A DNA stretch of 64,000 nt from Robertmurraya dakarensis (GCF_900156875.1 NZ_LT707409.1:2408244-2472243); one strand, 5' to 3'; counted from the first letter of the stretch, positions 1-10,047 are shown. Notes: generated from the letters alone by a model not told the origin. A program made the numbers and translations.

Positions 1-169
1 ATAGCTGGTATACTCCCGGCATGGAAGAGATTGGATTTCGAATATCTTGACCCTCTACTACAAAAAGCGGATAAATTAAGTCTTCAACACGTAAATGATT
101 TTCTCTCACCATCGATCTGATGGCTGCTGAATGTCTTAAACGGCGATGACGATCAAAAGATATATTCAT
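1..169 (-). CDS. hemB: Delta-aminolevulinic acid dehydratase (porphobilinogen synthase), N-terminal part only
   Basis: HemB joins two 5-aminolevulinate molecules into porphobilinogen in the cytosol. Only the first 56 residues are inside the window; the gene runs off the left edge. The visible part reads [20 protein letters not shown] and continues with a YPLFVVEG stretch, the conserved start of the HemB barrel. The ATG is preceded by GGAGG. It lies 41 bases downstream of hemD in the same direction, as in the Bacillus hemAXCDBL operon. The metal-binding and lysine active-site regions are outside the window, so intactness cannot be judged. Confidence 0.93.
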   Translation of the reverse strand, partial: MNISFDRHRRLRHSAAIRSMVRENHLRVEDLIYPLFVVEGQDIRNPISSMPGVYQL

Positions 170-210
170 AAGTAGGAACCTCCAATAATGATCTATATTT
201 TATAGTGTAT

Positions 211-996
211 CTATTGCTTCTCTTGTAGTTGATTTATGTAAGAGCAAACACCGATTAGCATTTCATATACGGTATACTTGTCTGGCATCACATGTACGGG
301 TAGTCCATGGAATTCACACATTTGTTTGGTGACAGGCCCAATACAGGCCACGATACAGTTTCGTATATGATCTTGAAGCTGATATTCATTCACGACATTC
401 ATAAAATGTTCCACTGTCGATGGGCTTGTAAATGGTAAAATATCAAGCTTGTCTGCTTTAATGCTTCTAATCAATGCTTTCTTGCTTTCTTCTGGGAAAT
501 AGGTTTCATAGATAACAACTTCATCTACGATTGCACCTTTTTCTCTCAAAAATTGAGCAATATAATCTCTTGCTAAGTTTCCTTTAGGAATTAAGATTTT
601 ATCCCCGCTGTTGACAAGTGGTGCGAATTCTTCAGAGAATTCTTCCGCAACATATTTTCGGGGTCTAAAATCAACAGAAATCCCTTTTCTCCGTAATGCA
701 TCTTCCGTTTTCTCACCAATCGCCGCCACATGAAAAAAACAATCAGGATCGACATGATCTAAGAATGAGAAAAAGGTCTCAACTGTAACATTACTCGTAA
801 AAATAAACCAATTATATGTATGAAGACTTTGAAGAACGTTTTTCAAATTGGGGTCTGTCTTAGCAGGACGAAAGCCAAGCAAGGGAATCTCCACTGGAGT
901 CCCCTCAAAGCTTACGACCATTTCTGAGAAAGATTTTGCACTTTTCTTCCCTCTCGGAACTAGTACCCTTTTACCTTCTAGCGAAAGAGAGCTCAT
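211..996 (-). CDS. hemD: Uroporphyrinogen-III synthase
   Basis: HemD closes hydroxymethylbilane to uroporphyrinogen III with inversion of ring D, in the cytosol. The 261-aa product has the usual family length and two-lobed HEM4 pattern: an N-terminal GKRVLVPRG strand, a [11 protein letters not shown] segment and a C-terminal [12 protein letters not shown] segment matching the TSxxxV motif of the family. Sequence conservation in this family is low, so position is strong support: the ATG overlaps the TGA of hemC by four bases (ATGA) and hemB follows. It is probably translationally coupled to hemC. Confidence 0.93.
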   Translation of the reverse strand: MSSLSLEGKRVLVPRGKKSAKSFSEMVVSFEGTPVEIPLLGFRPAKTDPNLKNVLQSLHTYNWFIFTSNVTVETFFSFLDHVDPDCFFHVAAIGEKTEDALRRKGISVDFRPRKYVAEEFSEEFAPLVNSGDKILIPKGNLARDYIAQFLREKGAIVDEVVIYETYFPEESKKALIRSIKADKLDILPFTSPSTVEHFMNVVNEYQLQDHIRNCIVACIGPVTKQMCEFHGLPVHVMPDKYTVYEMLIGVCSYINQLQEKQ

Positions 997-1928
997 TCAT
1001 GATCGAGCTCCTCTTTAACTTTATCGATCAGAACTTTTGCACCTTGCTGGATAAGCTTATCCGCAGCTTCTAAACCTACCTTTTCAGGTTCAGAGCCTTT
1101 AACCAGTTCTTTGTAAATCGTTTTTCCATCTGGTGATGCCACCAAGGCTGTAAGAACGATTTCTTCATTCTCGTCAATATAGGCGTAGCCTGCAACCGGA
1201 ACCTGACATCCGCCTTCCATTTTATGAAGGAAAGCACGTTCTGCTCTAACCGTTTGATTGGTTTTCGCACAAGTGAACTTTTCTAACAAGCTTAATAATT
1301 CTTCATCACTTTCCCTGCATTCAATTGACAGTGCACCTTGACCAACTGCAGGAAGACAAACATCTGGGTCTAAGAACTCTGTTACAACATCAGAAGTCCA
1401 TCCCATTCTTGACAGGCCAGCTGCAGCTAAAATAATAGCGTCATAGCCCTCCGATTTTAGCTTTGCTAATCTCGTATCGATATTTCCACGAATCCATTTA
1501 ATTTCAAGATCTGGTCGTCTCGCTAAGATTTGCGCTCCACGGCGGAGACTGCTTGTTCCAACAACAGCTCCTGCTTTTAATTCGTCTAAAGGAATATGTC
1601 CATTCGAAATTAGCGCATCGCGATGATCTTCTCTTTCTGGAATACAACCAATTACTAATCCTTCAGGAAGTACAGCAGGCATATCTTTCATACTATGAAT
1701 CGCCATATCAATTTCTTCATCTATCATAGCTTGCTCAATTTCTTTTACAAAAAGACCTTTTCCTCCAACTTTAGAAAGAGTTACATCAAGGATTTTGTCC
1801 CCTTTTGTAACGATTTCTTTTACTTCGTATTCAAAATTCGGGTCTATTTTTTTTAATTGGTCAATAACCCAATTTGTTTGTGTCAATGCAAGTTTGCTGC
1901 GTCTAGATCCAACAATAATTTTTCTCAT
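993..1928 (-). CDS. hemC: Porphobilinogen deaminase (hydroxymethylbilane synthase)
   Basis: HemC polymerises four porphobilinogen molecules into hydroxymethylbilane. The 311-aa protein shows the N-terminal [10 protein letters not shown] motif, HSMKD at 78-82, the substrate-binding GTSSLRR at 124-130, and Cys241 in GGCQVPVAG, the residue that carries the dipyrromethane cofactor. All key residues seem intact. It follows hemX after 31 bases and overlaps hemD by four bases, so it is a middle gene of the hem operon. No separate promoter is evident. Confidence 0.97.
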   Translation of the reverse strand: MRKIIVGSRRSKLALTQTNWVIDQLKKIDPNFEYEVKEIVTKGDKILDVTLSKVGGKGLFVKEIEQAMIDEEIDMAIHSMKDMPAVLPEGLVIGCIPEREDHRDALISNGHIPLDELKAGAVVGTSSLRRGAQILARRPDLEIKWIRGNIDTRLAKLKSEGYDAIILAAAGLSRMGWTSDVVTEFLDPDVCLPAVGQGALSIECRESDEELLSLLEKFTCAKTNQTVRAERAFLHKMEGGCQVPVAGYAYIDENEEIVLTALVASPDGKTIYKELVKGSEPEKVGLEAADKLIQQGAKVLIDKVKEELDHE

Positions 1929-1959
1929 GTAAGCCTCCTGAATTGTTTAATAAATCAAT

Positions 1960-2793
1960 TTATGAGTACCAAAAATGAAAGGATGATAATCTTCCAAATA
2001 GAAAAAAGTTAATTAATACGATTAAGAATGAGGCCGCGTTCCAAAGGGCAAGCGTTCTTCCCTGTAAGCCTTTACCGAAACGACAATATAAAAATATGCT
2101 GTATACAGCGAGGACTATGAATGAACCAAGCACTTTTGCATCATACCAAACGATATTCGGCACCTTTATGTATGCCCATCTGAGCCCTAAAATTACCGCT
2201 AATAAAAGCATAGGCACCCCAATTGCATTTAATACATTAGCCATCTTTTCGAGCTTAGAAAGATCAGGTATTCTGATTAATCTAGTTCCCCATTTTTTTC
2301 TCTTCAATAAATCATATTGTATTAGGTAAAGAAGCGAAAAAACAAAGGAGACTGAGAAAGCACCATAAGATAAAATAGCCATTGTGATATGAATAAACAA
2401 AAGCTCAGATATAAGCTGTTGAGCCATAACCTCCGATTCAAAACTAACTGGTGCAAAGGTATGAATGACCATAATGATGAATCCCAGTACATTGGTAAAA
2501 AAGACGATAAAATCAGCCTTCAACCAGCGGTTTATACCTAATGAAAGAGTAATCAGCACCCAAGTATAAAAATAAAGTCCCTCAAATATCGTGAGTACTG
2601 GAAATCTCCCAGTCTTCGTCATAAACGAAAATAGGAATATCGTTTGTAAAATCCATACAAATGAAAGTAACCAGAAGGCAACTTGATTTGCTTTCCGGTT
2701 ACTGTTGAGAAAATCTATAAAATATAGAAGAATGCAGAGAGCATAAAGAACAACAGTCAGCTCCTGCAGTCTTGATAAATAGATATCGAACAT
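1960..2793 (-). CDS. hemX: HemX, multi-pass membrane protein of the cytochrome c assembly (CcsA/ResC-like) family
   Basis: HemX is an integral membrane protein that, in B. subtilis, lowers the level of glutamyl-tRNA reductase (HemA). The 277-aa protein has about eight hydrophobic segments and the HITMAILSYGAFSVSFVFSLLYL stretch typical of the CcsA-like domain. I start it at the ATG at 2793 (MFDIYLSRLQEL), with AAAGGGG eight bases upstream. An open frame extends to 2862 but would run into a stem-loop region and lacks a ribosome site. Unusually, 206 bases separate it from hemA, and they hold a strongly structured element. Confidence 0.9.
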   Translation of the reverse strand: MFDIYLSRLQELTVVLYALCILLYFIDFLNSNRKANQVAFWLLSFVWILQTIFLFSFMTKTGRFPVLTIFEGLYFYTWVLITLSLGINRWLKADFIVFFTNVLGFIIMVIHTFAPVSFESEVMAQQLISELLFIHITMAILSYGAFSVSFVFSLLYLIQYDLLKRKKWGTRLIRIPDLSKLEKMANVLNAIGVPMLLLAVILGLRWAYIKVPNIVWYDAKVLGSFIVLAVYSIFLYCRFGKGLQGRTLALWNAASFLIVLINFFLFGRLSSFHFWYS

Positions 2794-2820
2794 GAACAGA
2801 ACCCCTTTTATTGCAGGTAA

Positions 2821-2985
2821 CGGACAGCTTGCTCCCCTAGTTCGAGACTTAGAGTAACTCAACTAGGATAAGTGGGAGGCAACTGTCCGTAAAAGCCCAA
2901 TTGGTTCAACTAACCTTCATTGGGAAGGCAGACAGATTAAATGCGTCCAATCTGCACTAGCCCATCCTATGGGTGCTCCCCAATG
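2821..2985 (-). other. Structured RNA-like element between hemA and hemX
   Basis: This noncoding gap in an otherwise tight operon holds two nested structures. The hemX-proximal one is a long hairpin: CGGACAG at 2821-2827 pairs with CTGTCCG at 2883-2889, then a TTGCTCCC/GGGAGGCAA layer, then CCTAGTT at 2836-2842 with AACTAGG at 2861-2867, then GAG/CTC. The hemA-proximal one resembles a three-way junction: CATTGGGAA at 2918-2926 pairs with TCCCCAATG at 2977-2985, enclosing a CAGATT/AATCTG stem and a CCCAT/ATGGG stem. There is no poly-T tail. It could be a cis-regulatory RNA for hemXCDB, a processing site, or a member of an interspersed repeat family. I recognise no named family. Confidence 0.6.
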
Positions 2986-2999
2986 ACGGGAGTTTCACT

Positions 3000-4346
3000 T
3001 TATACTTGAAAGGAAGCCTGTGGTGATTTAACGGCAACCCGTTCTGGACCGGCCGCTTTCGAATCTTGCTGCTGTTGCACAAGTTCTTCAATATTAAATA
3101 TTTTCACAAATAAATCCAAAGCATCATCAGCATCCGAACGTCCCGCTAGTTCTTTTGCCTGCAAAATAGGATCCTTCAGCATTTGATTAATAATACTTTT
3201 CGTATGCTTATTTAGTACTTTCATATCCCGCTCAGATAGATTAGGAAGCTTTCGTTCAAGACTGTTCATCGTTTCAGCTTGAATAGACAGTGCCTTTTGT
3301 CGCAGAGCAGAAATTACAGGTACCACACCAAGCATATTCAACCATTGCTTGAACTCTACAATCTCAGCTTCGATCATCAGCATAATTTTTTCTGCAGCTT
3401 TTTGACGCTCAGCTAGATTGGCTTCTACAATGCCCTCAAGGTCATCAATATCATATAAGAACACACTTTCTAGTTCGCTCAGCATAGGATCAAGGTCGCG
3501 TGGAACTGCAATATCAACCATGAATAACGGCTTGCCTTTTCGCTTTTTCTCGACTTTAGCCATCATGTTTTTCGTAATCACAAAGTCCTTAGCACCCGTA
3601 GAACTGATTAAGATATCTGCATCCACTAATGCCGACTGCAAATCCTCCATCGTTTTGGCTTGGCCAGAAAATCGTTCTGCTAATGTTTGCGCTTTTTCAA
3701 ACGTGCGATTTACTACCGTTACTTTACTAGCACCGTTAGCATGCAGGTTTTGAATGGCCAATTCGCCCATTTTTCCAGCACCAAGAATCAGCACATGCTT
3801 GTTATTTAAAGAACCGAATATTTTCTTTGCCAATTCAACCGCAGCATAACTAACTGAGACTGCATTTGCACCAATATCCGTTTCAGAATGAGCCCGCTTC
3901 GCAAGCGTAACTGCTTGTTTAAAGAGTTGATTAAATACCGTCCCAATACTATTTTGTTCCTGCGCCTGAAGGAAGCTAGATCTTACCTGTCCTAAAATTT
4001 GTGTTTCACCCAGCACCATTGAATTAAGACCGCATGTTACATTAAATAAATGATCAATTGCACCGTCTTGTTCATAAACAAATAAATACGGTGAGAATTC
4101 CTTCTGATCGATTTGAAACCACTCAGCTAGAAATTCTTTTATATAATAACGGCCGGTATGAAGCTGGTCTACTACAGCAAAAATCTCTGTACGATTGCAA
4201 GTAGACAGGATCACATTTTCGAGAATGCTCTTTTTCTCTTTTAATGTTGTCATCGCATTTCCAACTTGATCAGGATCAAAGGTAAGACGTTCGCGAATTT
4301 CAACAGGGGCAGTTTTGTAATTAAGACCGACAACTAAAATATGCAT
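3000..4346 (-). CDS. hemA: Glutamyl-tRNA reductase
   Basis: HemA reduces glutamyl-tRNA(Glu) to glutamate-1-semialdehyde, the first committed step of the C5 heme pathway. The 448-aa protein has the N-terminal [16 protein letters not shown] motif, the nucleophile Cys50 in STCNRTEIF, the NADPH-binding [12 protein letters not shown] motif near residue 190, and a C-terminal helical dimerisation region. Length is normal. It is the first gene of the hem operon and is divergent from the ysxD-like gene. Its promoter at 4390-4395 has an extended -10 (TGATATAAT) with a small inverted repeat just upstream. Confidence 0.97.
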   Translation of the reverse strand: MHILVVGLNYKTAPVEIRERLTFDPDQVGNAMTTLKEKKSILENVILSTCNRTEIFAVVDQLHTGRYYIKEFLAEWFQIDQKEFSPYLFVYEQDGAIDHLFNVTCGLNSMVLGETQILGQVRSSFLQAQEQNSIGTVFNQLFKQAVTLAKRAHSETDIGANAVSVSYAAVELAKKIFGSLNNKHVLILGAGKMGELAIQNLHANGASKVTVVNRTFEKAQTLAERFSGQAKTMEDLQSALVDADILISSTGAKDFVITKNMMAKVEKKRKGKPLFMVDIAVPRDLDPMLSELESVFLYDIDDLEGIVEANLAERQKAAEKIMLMIEAEIVEFKQWLNMLGVVPVISALRQKALSIQAETMNSLERKLPNLSERDMKVLNKHTKSIINQMLKDPILQAKELAGRSDADDALDLFVKIFNIEELVQQQQDSKAAGPERVAVKSPQASFQV

Positions 4347-4389
4347 TCTATTTGACCCCCTACGGTTTCTGCATAATTCATTAAGTTAT

Positions 4390-4470
4390 ATTATATCACG
4401 AATTGTATTCGTTTCTGATAAAAAATATGAACATAGTATGAACTCGTATGTTAAAATAAAAACGAATTGT
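4390..4470 (-). promoter_or_regulatory. hemA promoter with repeated ACGAATTGT sites
   Basis: On the minus strand TGATATAAT forms an extended -10 at 4390-4398; no good -35 is seen. Overlapping its upstream side is the inverted repeat ACGAATTGTATTCGT at 4398-4412 (6-bp arms, 3-base centre). The 9-mer ACGAATTGT occurs again at 4462-4470. Both copies sit in the divergent gap between hemA and the ysxD-like gene, so they may bind a regulator. The regulator is unknown. The repeat does not fit the PerR box. Confidence 0.5.
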
Positions 4471-4592
4471 GACGAAATCAATTATATCTTGATATGATAA
4501 TTTATAAGATTCGACATGATTCTTCCTTTATGTACCTTAACAAAAAAAACAAACTCATTCAAGTATTATTGACTATTGGAAGTGGAGACATA

Positions 4593-5078
4593 TTGAAAAA
4601 TCAACGCATTTTCCCTGGATTTCTGCTCTTAGGATTTGGCATTTATTTTTTGCTCCAAGAATTGCAAGTATCTCTCTTCGAAGGGTTCGGGACATGGCCA
4701 ACACTTTCCATCATTGTCGGAGTTGGCTTCCTATTACAAGGATATTTAGCTAAAGACAATGAAGCCATTATTCCTGGGACAATCCTGACAGGATTCGGAC
4801 TACATGTTCATTTTGTCAACATATTAGAGGTTTGGCCAGATCATACTGGAATATTTATATTAATCATCGCATTAGGGTTCCTGCTTCGTTATCAAAAGGT
4901 TAGAACAGGATTTTTTCCGGGTTTCCTATTTTTAGCATTAGCATTACTGCTGCTTTTTTATGACAAAACGTTTGGTTGGATTAGTTCATTACAGATCGGT
5001 ATTGAATTATTCTGGAAATTTTGGCCGATTATATTTATTGGTCTTGGTGCTAAATTTTTATTCTTCAAAAAAAAGTGA
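4593..5078 (+). CDS. Small multi-pass membrane protein (YsxD-like, LiaF/DUF5668-type transmembrane segments)
   Basis: The function is unknown. The 161-aa product is almost entirely hydrophobic, with about six membrane segments arranged as short repeated pairs (FPGFLLLGFGIYFLL, GFFPGFLFLALALLLLF, FWPIIFIGLGAKFLFF), like the transmembrane part of LiaF-type proteins. I choose the TTG at 4593 (reading MKNQRIFPGF) because AGTGGAG precedes it; an upstream ATG at 4494 has no ribosome site. Position between hemA and ysxC matches B. subtilis ysxD. It faces ysxC and shares a hairpin terminator that contains its own stop codon. Confidence 0.72.
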   Translation: MKNQRIFPGFLLLGFGIYFLLQELQVSLFEGFGTWPTLSIIVGVGFLLQGYLAKDNEAIIPGTILTGFGLHVHFVNILEVWPDHTGIFILIIALGFLLRYQKVRTGFFPGFLFLALALLLLFYDKTFGWISSLQIGIELFWKFWPIIFIGLGAKFLFFKKK

Positions 5079-5109
5079 AAGAACATGGTCAGTGTTCTTT
5101 CACTTTTTT
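5069..5109. terminator. Bidirectional terminator between ysxD-like gene and ysxC
   Basis: AAAAGTGAAAGAACA and TGTTCTTTCACTTTT form a near-perfect 15-bp stem with a short loop, with A and T runs on both sides. It can end transcription from both convergent genes. The stop codon of the plus-strand gene is inside the stem. Confidence 0.9.
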
Positions 5110-5119
5110 GTTGTAATAT

Positions 5120-5701
5120 TTACATATAACTTTGAATAACAGACCAAGCTTCATCCTTACCCAAACCGGTCTCTGACGAAAATAGCACGATCTGGTCGTT
5201 CTTATCAAGATCCAAGGTTTCTTTTGTCACCTTTAAGTGCTTCTGCCATTTCCCTTTTGGGATTTTATCTGCTTTTGTTGCTATGATGATACAAGGAATG
5301 TCATAGTGCTTCAAAAAATCATACATTAGGATATCATCTTGTGTTGGTGGGTGCCGTAAATCAACAATGAGCAATACAGCCCTAAGCTGCTCGCGAGTCG
5401 TTAAATACGTCTCAATCATTTTTCCCCAGGCTTCACGTTCTTTTTTTGAAACCTTCGCGTACCCATAACCAGGTACATCCACAAAATAAAGGAACTCATT
5501 TATGATATAAAAGTTAAGCGTCTGTGTTTTACCAGGTTTAGATGAAATCCTTGCTAAACCTTTTCTATTTAACATTTTATTGATGAAGGAAGACTTCCCT
5601 ACATTTGACCGGCCTGCTAATGCAAATTCCGGAAAGTCTTCACCTGGATATTGATCTGGCTTTACGGCACTAATAACAATTTCTGAGCTCGTTACTTTCA
5701 C
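5120..5701 (-). CDS. ysxC: Ribosome-assembly GTPase YsxC (EngB/YihA family)
   Basis: YsxC is an essential cytosolic GTPase needed for late assembly of the 50S ribosomal subunit. The 193-aa protein shows G1 GRSNVGKS at 30-37, G3 DVPGYG at 75-80 and G4 TKAD at 142-145. Translation starts at a GTG whose last bases overlap the TGA stop of lon (GTGA), so the two are probably translationally coupled, as in other Bacilli. Confidence 0.96.
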   Translation of the reverse strand: MKVTSSEIVISAVKPDQYPGEDFPEFALAGRSNVGKSSFINKMLNRKGLARISSKPGKTQTLNFYIINEFLYFVDVPGYGYAKVSKKEREAWGKMIETYLTTREQLRAVLLIVDLRHPPTQDDILMYDFLKHYDIPCIIIATKADKIPKGKWQKHLKVTKETLDLDKNDQIVLFSSETGLGKDEAWSVIQSYM

Positions 5702-8025
5702 TGTTCAGCACCATCTCTTATCGCTTCTTTTAATACTTCGTCAACATGCGAAACAGGGTAAAATTGTAACTCGCTTCTAACGCTATCTGGTATATCATCA
5801 ATATCCTTCTCATTATCCTTCGGAAGGATGATCTTCGTTAATCCTGCACGGTGAGCACTCAAGGTTTTCTCCTTTAATCCGCCAATTGGCAGGACACGTC
5901 CACGCAATGTAATTTCTCCTGTCATCCCAACTTCCTTTCGTATCGGCTTGCCAGTTAAAGCCGAAACAAGGGCTGTTGCAATCGTAATTCCTGCTGACGG
6001 ACCATCTTTTGGCACTGCCCCTTCAGGAACATGGATGTGGATATCATTTTTTTCATGAAATTCTGGGTCGATCCCAAGCTCAACCGCTTTTGAGCGAACA
6101 AAACTGAATGCTGTTTGAGCCGATTCTTTCATGACATCGCCTAGTTTACCTGTCAAGACCAGCTTCCCTTTACCTGGTGAAAGTGAAACTTCAATTTGAA
6201 GTGTATCCCCGCCTACTGTTGTATAAGCAAGTCCTGTCGCTACACCTACTTGATCTTCGAGTTCTGCCTGACCATAACGGAACATCGTTTTTCCTAAAAA
6301 TTCTTCCACATTTTTATCTGTAATGACCACTCTTTTCTTTTCATTTGAAACAAGGATCCTTACTGTTTTTCTGCAAATTTTCGCTAGTTGACGTTCCAGA
6401 CTGCGCACTCCCGCTTCCCGCGTGTAATAGCGGACAATCTTTTGAATTCCGTCTTCCCGCACTTGAAGCTGCGATTTTGTCATTCCATGCTCTTCTATTT
6501 GCTTAGGCAATAAGTGGTCTTTAGCAATGTGAATTTTCTCTTGCTCCGTATAACCTGCGATATTGATGATCTCCATGCGATCACGCAGAGGACCTGGTAT
6601 CGTCGCCAGGTTATTGGCAGTCGCAATGAACATAACCTTAGATAGATCATATGTTTCCTCAATATAGTGATCACTAAAATTATGATTTTGTTCTGGATCA
6701 AGAACCTCTAGCATCGCTGCAGATGGGTCACCACGAAAATCATTTGACATTTTATCAATTTCATCTAATAAAAAGACCGGGTTGATTGTGCCCGCTTTTT
6801 TCATTCCTTGAATAATACGTCCAGGCATGGCCCCGACATACGTTCTTCTATGTCCACGGATTTCCGATTCATCTCTCACCCCGCCTAGTGAAACTCGAAC
6901 GAAATTCCGATTCAGCGAACGCGCAATGGAACGCGCCAAACTGGTCTTCCCTACTCCAGGAGGGCCAGCAAGACAAAGAATTGGACCTTTTAATGAATTG
7001 GTCATCTTTTGAACTGCTAAGTACTCAAGCACCCGCTCTTTCACTTTTTCCAGTCCATAATGATCTTCATTTAAAATCCGTTCAGCTTTGCCTATATCAA
7101 GATCATCTTCAGTCGCCTTTGTCCAAGGCAGGGATATTAACCAATCAATATAATTTCTAATGACGGAGCTTTCCGCTGAAGAAGACGGCACTTTTTCATA
7201 ACGTTCCAGTTCCTTTAAAGCCGTTTTCTTAACAGACTCTGTCATCCCTGCATTCTCAATCTTCTCAGTAAGTTCAGCTACTTCTCCAGTTTTGCCTTCT
7301 TTATCACCAAGTTCTTTTTGAATAGCCTTCATTTGTTCACGCAAATAATATTCTTTTTGCGTTCGTTCCATTGATTTTTTTACGCGCTGGCCAATTTTCT
7401 TTTCCAGGTTTAATACTTCTTTTTCATTATGAATAATTTCAATTAAGCGGTTAACTCTTTCTTTCACATTAATTGTTTGTAAAATCTCTTGCTTTTCCTT
7501 AAGTTTTAACGGTAAATGCGAAGCAATAATATCCGCCATTCTCCCTGGTTCTTCGATATCTGCCACACTTGAATAAGTTTCAGCTGAGATTTTTTTAGAC
7601 ATTTTTATGTATTGTTCGAAATACTCTAGCATGGTACGCATAAACGCTTCGTCTTCAACATCTTTTTCCGGAGAGTCCTCATACGTGTTAACATTGACTA
7701 CGTAGTAATCTTCTTCATCTAAAAATGAATTAATTTCAGCACGCATCAAACCTTCCACTAACACACGAATCGTCCCGTTCGGAAGCTTTAACATTTGTTT
7801 CACTTTTGTTAAAGTCCCCATTTTGTAAAGGTCCTCTTCAACAGGGTCGTCTATCGATATATCCTTTTGCGTGGTTAAGAAAATTAAACTGTCATCAACC
7901 ATTGCCTTTTCTAACGCTTGCACTGACTTATCCCGTCCAACATCCAAATGCAGGACCATGGTAGGAAAGACAAGCAACCCGCGAAGCGGCAGGAGGGGGA
8001 CGATGATTTCCTTACTTTTCGTCAT
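5698..8025 (-). CDS. lon: ATP-dependent protease Lon (LonA)
   Basis: Lon is a cytosolic homo-oligomeric AAA+ serine protease that degrades misfolded and regulatory proteins. The 775-aa protein has the N-terminal substrate domain ([15 protein letters not shown]), a central coiled region, Walker A GPPGVGKT and Walker B-type FLLDEIDK, and a C-terminal protease domain with the catalytic serine in PKDGPSAG and lysine in [11 protein letters not shown] use the ATG at 8025, which has GGAGGTG upstream, rather than the longer open frame from 8070. A sigma-A-like promoter lies at 8086-8114. Confidence 0.97.
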   Translation of the reverse strand: MTKSKEIIVPLLPLRGLLVFPTMVLHLDVGRDKSVQALEKAMVDDSLIFLTTQKDISIDDPVEEDLYKMGTLTKVKQMLKLPNGTIRVLVEGLMRAEINSFLDEEDYYVVNVNTYEDSPEKDVEDEAFMRTMLEYFEQYIKMSKKISAETYSSVADIEEPGRMADIIASHLPLKLKEKQEILQTINVKERVNRLIEIIHNEKEVLNLEKKIGQRVKKSMERTQKEYYLREQMKAIQKELGDKEGKTGEVAELTEKIENAGMTESVKKTALKELERYEKVPSSSAESSVIRNYIDWLISLPWTKATEDDLDIGKAERILNEDHYGLEKVKERVLEYLAVQKMTNSLKGPILCLAGPPGVGKTSLARSIARSLNRNFVRVSLGGVRDESEIRGHRRTYVGAMPGRIIQGMKKAGTINPVFLLDEIDKMSNDFRGDPSAAMLEVLDPEQNHNFSDHYIEETYDLSKVMFIATANNLATIPGPLRDRMEIINIAGYTEQEKIHIAKDHLLPKQIEEHGMTKSQLQVREDGIQKIVRYYTREAGVRSLERQLAKICRKTVRILVSNEKKRVVITDKNVEEFLGKTMFRYGQAELEDQVGVATGLAYTTVGGDTLQIEVSLSPGKGKLVLTGKLGDVMKESAQTAFSFVRSKAVELGIDPEFHEKNDIHIHVPEGAVPKDGPSAGITIATALVSALTGKPIRKEVGMTGEITLRGRVLPIGGLKEKTLSAHRAGLTKIILPKDNEKDIDDIPDSVRSELQFYPVSHVDEVLKEAIRDGAEQ

Positions 8026-8085
8026 TCTTTTGCACCTCCAAATGCATTCAATCCATTCCAGAATTAACAAATAATTCTTTGTACA

Positions 8086-8114
8086 ATTCTAACTTATTTA
8101 CTTTCAAGTGTCTA
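8086..8114 (-). promoter_or_regulatory. lon promoter, sigma-A type
   Basis: On the minus strand TAGACA, a 17-base spacer and TAGAAT give five of six matches at both elements. It lies between the lonB terminator and the lon start. No CIRCE inverted repeat is visible nearby. Confidence 0.6.
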
Positions 8115-8167
8115 TTCAGAACCAATGTAGAGCGAGATCAGACTAAACCTTCCATTAAAAACAAAGG

Positions 8168-8208
8168 AAAAACTCCGGCTTCACATTAAAATGCAAACCG
8201 AAGTTCTC
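8168..8208 (-). terminator. Terminator after lonB
   Basis: On the minus strand AACTTCGGTTTGCAT pairs imperfectly with ATGTGAAGCCGGAGTT, followed by TTTTTCC. It directly follows the lonB stop. Confidence 0.75.
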
Positions 8209-8212
8209 ACCA

Positions 8213-9880
8213 CTAAATACTTTCCTTTTTCCCTAGTTCAATTGAAGCAGTAATGGCTTGTTCCTCTGCATTTTCCTTTAATAGAGCAATATCTAATACC
8301 TCTGATAAATGAGTGACTGGAATGATTTCAATCCCGTCCACTTCACTTAATATAGATTGTACATTTTCCTTTGGAATTATCACTGTTTTAGCACCTGCTT
8401 TTTTGGCAGCCTTAACCTTTGGATAGACGCCGCCAATTGGCTTTACATGTCCATGAATGCTAATTTCACCTGTCATAGCCACGGTATGATCAATTGGCTG
8501 CTTATAAATAGCAGAATAGATTCCTGTCGCCATGGCAATTCCTGCAGATGGACCATCGATTGGGACACCGCCAGGGAAATTGACATGTATATCGTATTCG
8601 TCTGCAGGCACCCCCATTGAACGCAGCACAGTGATTACATTCTCAATCGAACCTTTTGCCATACTTTTTCTTCTGATAGATTTCCCTTGGTTTCCAATGC
8701 TCTCTTCTTCCACGATTCCGGTAATATTAATAGAGCCTTTTTCTTTTGCCGGGATCACCGTCACTTCAATTTCTAATAGTGCTCCGGTATTTGGTCCATA
8801 TACAGCTAAACCATTTACGAGACCTACAGTCGCCGCAGACATGATTTTTCTCTCCATTCTTGGTGAGAGCTGACTAGAATGAACAACCCATTCTATGTCT
8901 TCATCTTTAATATGATCTCGGTTTGATTGAATAGCCAATCCTGCAGAAGTTTGGATCATATTCACAGCTTCACGGCCGTTTCTTGCGTAATTGGCAAGCG
9001 TCTTTATCCCTGCTTCACTAATAGAAAGATTCACTTTATCTGCTGCTTTTCTGCCTACTTTTTCAATTTCTTCCTCCGTTAATTCCCGGAAAAACACTTC
9101 CATACAACGAGAACGAATGGCTGGCGGGATTTCACTTGGAGTTCTTGTCGTGGCTCCAATCAGCCTAAAATCAGCAGGCAGGCCATTCTTAAAAATATCA
9201 TGAATATGATTCGGTATTTGCGTATTATCCTCATTGTAATAGGCACTTTCTAAAAACACTTTTCTGTCTTCTAATACCTTTAATAATTTATTCATTTGGA
9301 TTGGATGTAATTCCCCAATTTCATCAATAAAGAGAACTCCTCCATGTGCATTTGTGACCGCGCCCTGCTTCGGCTGCGGAATACCTGCTTGTCCCATTGC
9401 ACCTGCCCCTTGATAAATAGGGTCATGCACCGAACCAATTAATGGGTCTGCAATCCCTCTTTCATCAAATCTCGCTGTTGTCGCATCGAGCTCAACAAAC
9501 ACGGATGAAGGTCGGAATGGGGACTTCTGATTCTTTTTTGCTTCTTCTAACACAAGCCTTGCTGCAGCTGTTTTTCCCACTCCTGGTGGTCCATAAATAA
9601 TCACATGCTGCGGATTTGGACCGCATAATGCCGCCTTTAATGCTTTAATGCCATCTTCTTGGCCAACAATATCATCAAAGCTTGTTGGGCGAACTCTTTC
9701 GGAGAGTGGTTCTGTTAACGAAATGGCTCTCATTTTTTTCAATTGATCCATTTCTTTTCTTGATTCCTTATCTATGGATACCTTTTGGGTACGTTGATTA
9801 CGTAACAAATTCCAAAAGTATAACCCGATGACGATACCAAAAAAAAGCTGAATAAATAAGGCAATCCCTGTCCAACTCAT
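8213..9880 (-). CDS. lonB: Sporulation-associated Lon-like protease LonB
   Basis: LonB is a membrane-anchored AAA+ serine protease used in the forespore. The 555-aa protein starts with a single membrane segment (GIALFIQLFFGIVIGLYFWNLL), then has the LonB-type motif RPTSFDDIVGQEDGIKALK, Walker [10 protein letters not shown], Walker B GVLFIDEIGEL and a C-terminal Lon protease domain with catalytic serine in DGPSAG and lysine in GGVYPKVKAAKKAG. It lacks the long N-terminal domain of LonA. GGAGGG precedes the ATG. A sigma-F-like promoter lies 42-70 bases upstream, consistent with forespore expression in B. subtilis. Confidence 0.95.
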   Translation of the reverse strand: MSWTGIALFIQLFFGIVIGLYFWNLLRNQRTQKVSIDKESRKEMDQLKKMRAISLTEPLSERVRPTSFDDIVGQEDGIKALKAALCGPNPQHVIIYGPPGVGKTAAARLVLEEAKKNQKSPFRPSSVFVELDATTARFDERGIADPLIGSVHDPIYQGAGAMGQAGIPQPKQGAVTNAHGGVLFIDEIGELHPIQMNKLLKVLEDRKVFLESAYYNEDNTQIPNHIHDIFKNGLPADFRLIGATTRTPSEIPPAIRSRCMEVFFRELTEEEIEKVGRKAADKVNLSISEAGIKTLANYARNGREAVNMIQTSAGLAIQSNRDHIKDEDIEWVVHSSQLSPRMERKIMSAATVGLVNGLAVYGPNTGALLEIEVTVIPAKEKGSINITGIVEEESIGNQGKSIRRKSMAKGSIENVITVLRSMGVPADEYDIHVNFPGGVPIDGPSAGIAMATGIYSAIYKQPIDHTVAMTGEISIHGHVKPIGGVYPKVKAAKKAGAKTVIIPKENVQSILSEVDGIEIIPVTHLSEVLDIALLKENAEEQAITASIELGKKESI

Positions 9881-9921
9881 GGTTTTCCCTCCTGTATCTC
9901 TAGCTCGTTTACTTAATTGCT

Positions 9922-9950
9922 AGTATCTCCCTCTAAAGATTGGAATAAAC
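9922..9950 (-). promoter_or_regulatory. Sigma-F-like promoter of lonB
   Basis: On the minus strand GTTTA, 15 bases and GGAGATACT fit the sigma-F consensus (GYWTA, about 15, GGNNANNHT). The -10 lies about 42 bases before the lonB ATG. B. subtilis lonB is a known sigma-F gene, which supports the call. Confidence 0.6.
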
Positions 9951-10047
9951 AAATTTTTAACAGAAAACTTGTATGCTTTGATACAGAATTAATAAAATCT
10001 TGCTGGAGTATATTTCGGGGAATATAAAGATTACCTGCAATGGAAAA

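Noticed and set aside
2096-2329. Open frame opposite hemX
   Set aside because: It lies wholly within hemX on the other strand, has no ribosome site and no recognisable domain. The same applies to long antisense frames over lon, lonB, ilvB, mutS2, polX, lysC, pheT and thrS.
2794-2862. Longer N-terminus for HemX
   Set aside because: It would translate through the structured gap; the ATG at 2793 has a good ribosome site and gives the family length.
4398-4412. PerR box in the hemA promoter
   Set aside because: PerR sites are TTATAAT-N-ATTATAA type; this inverted repeat has different arms.
8026-8200. CIRCE or CtsR site controlling lon
   Set aside because: No TTAGCACTC-type inverted repeat or CtsR heptad repeat could be seen.
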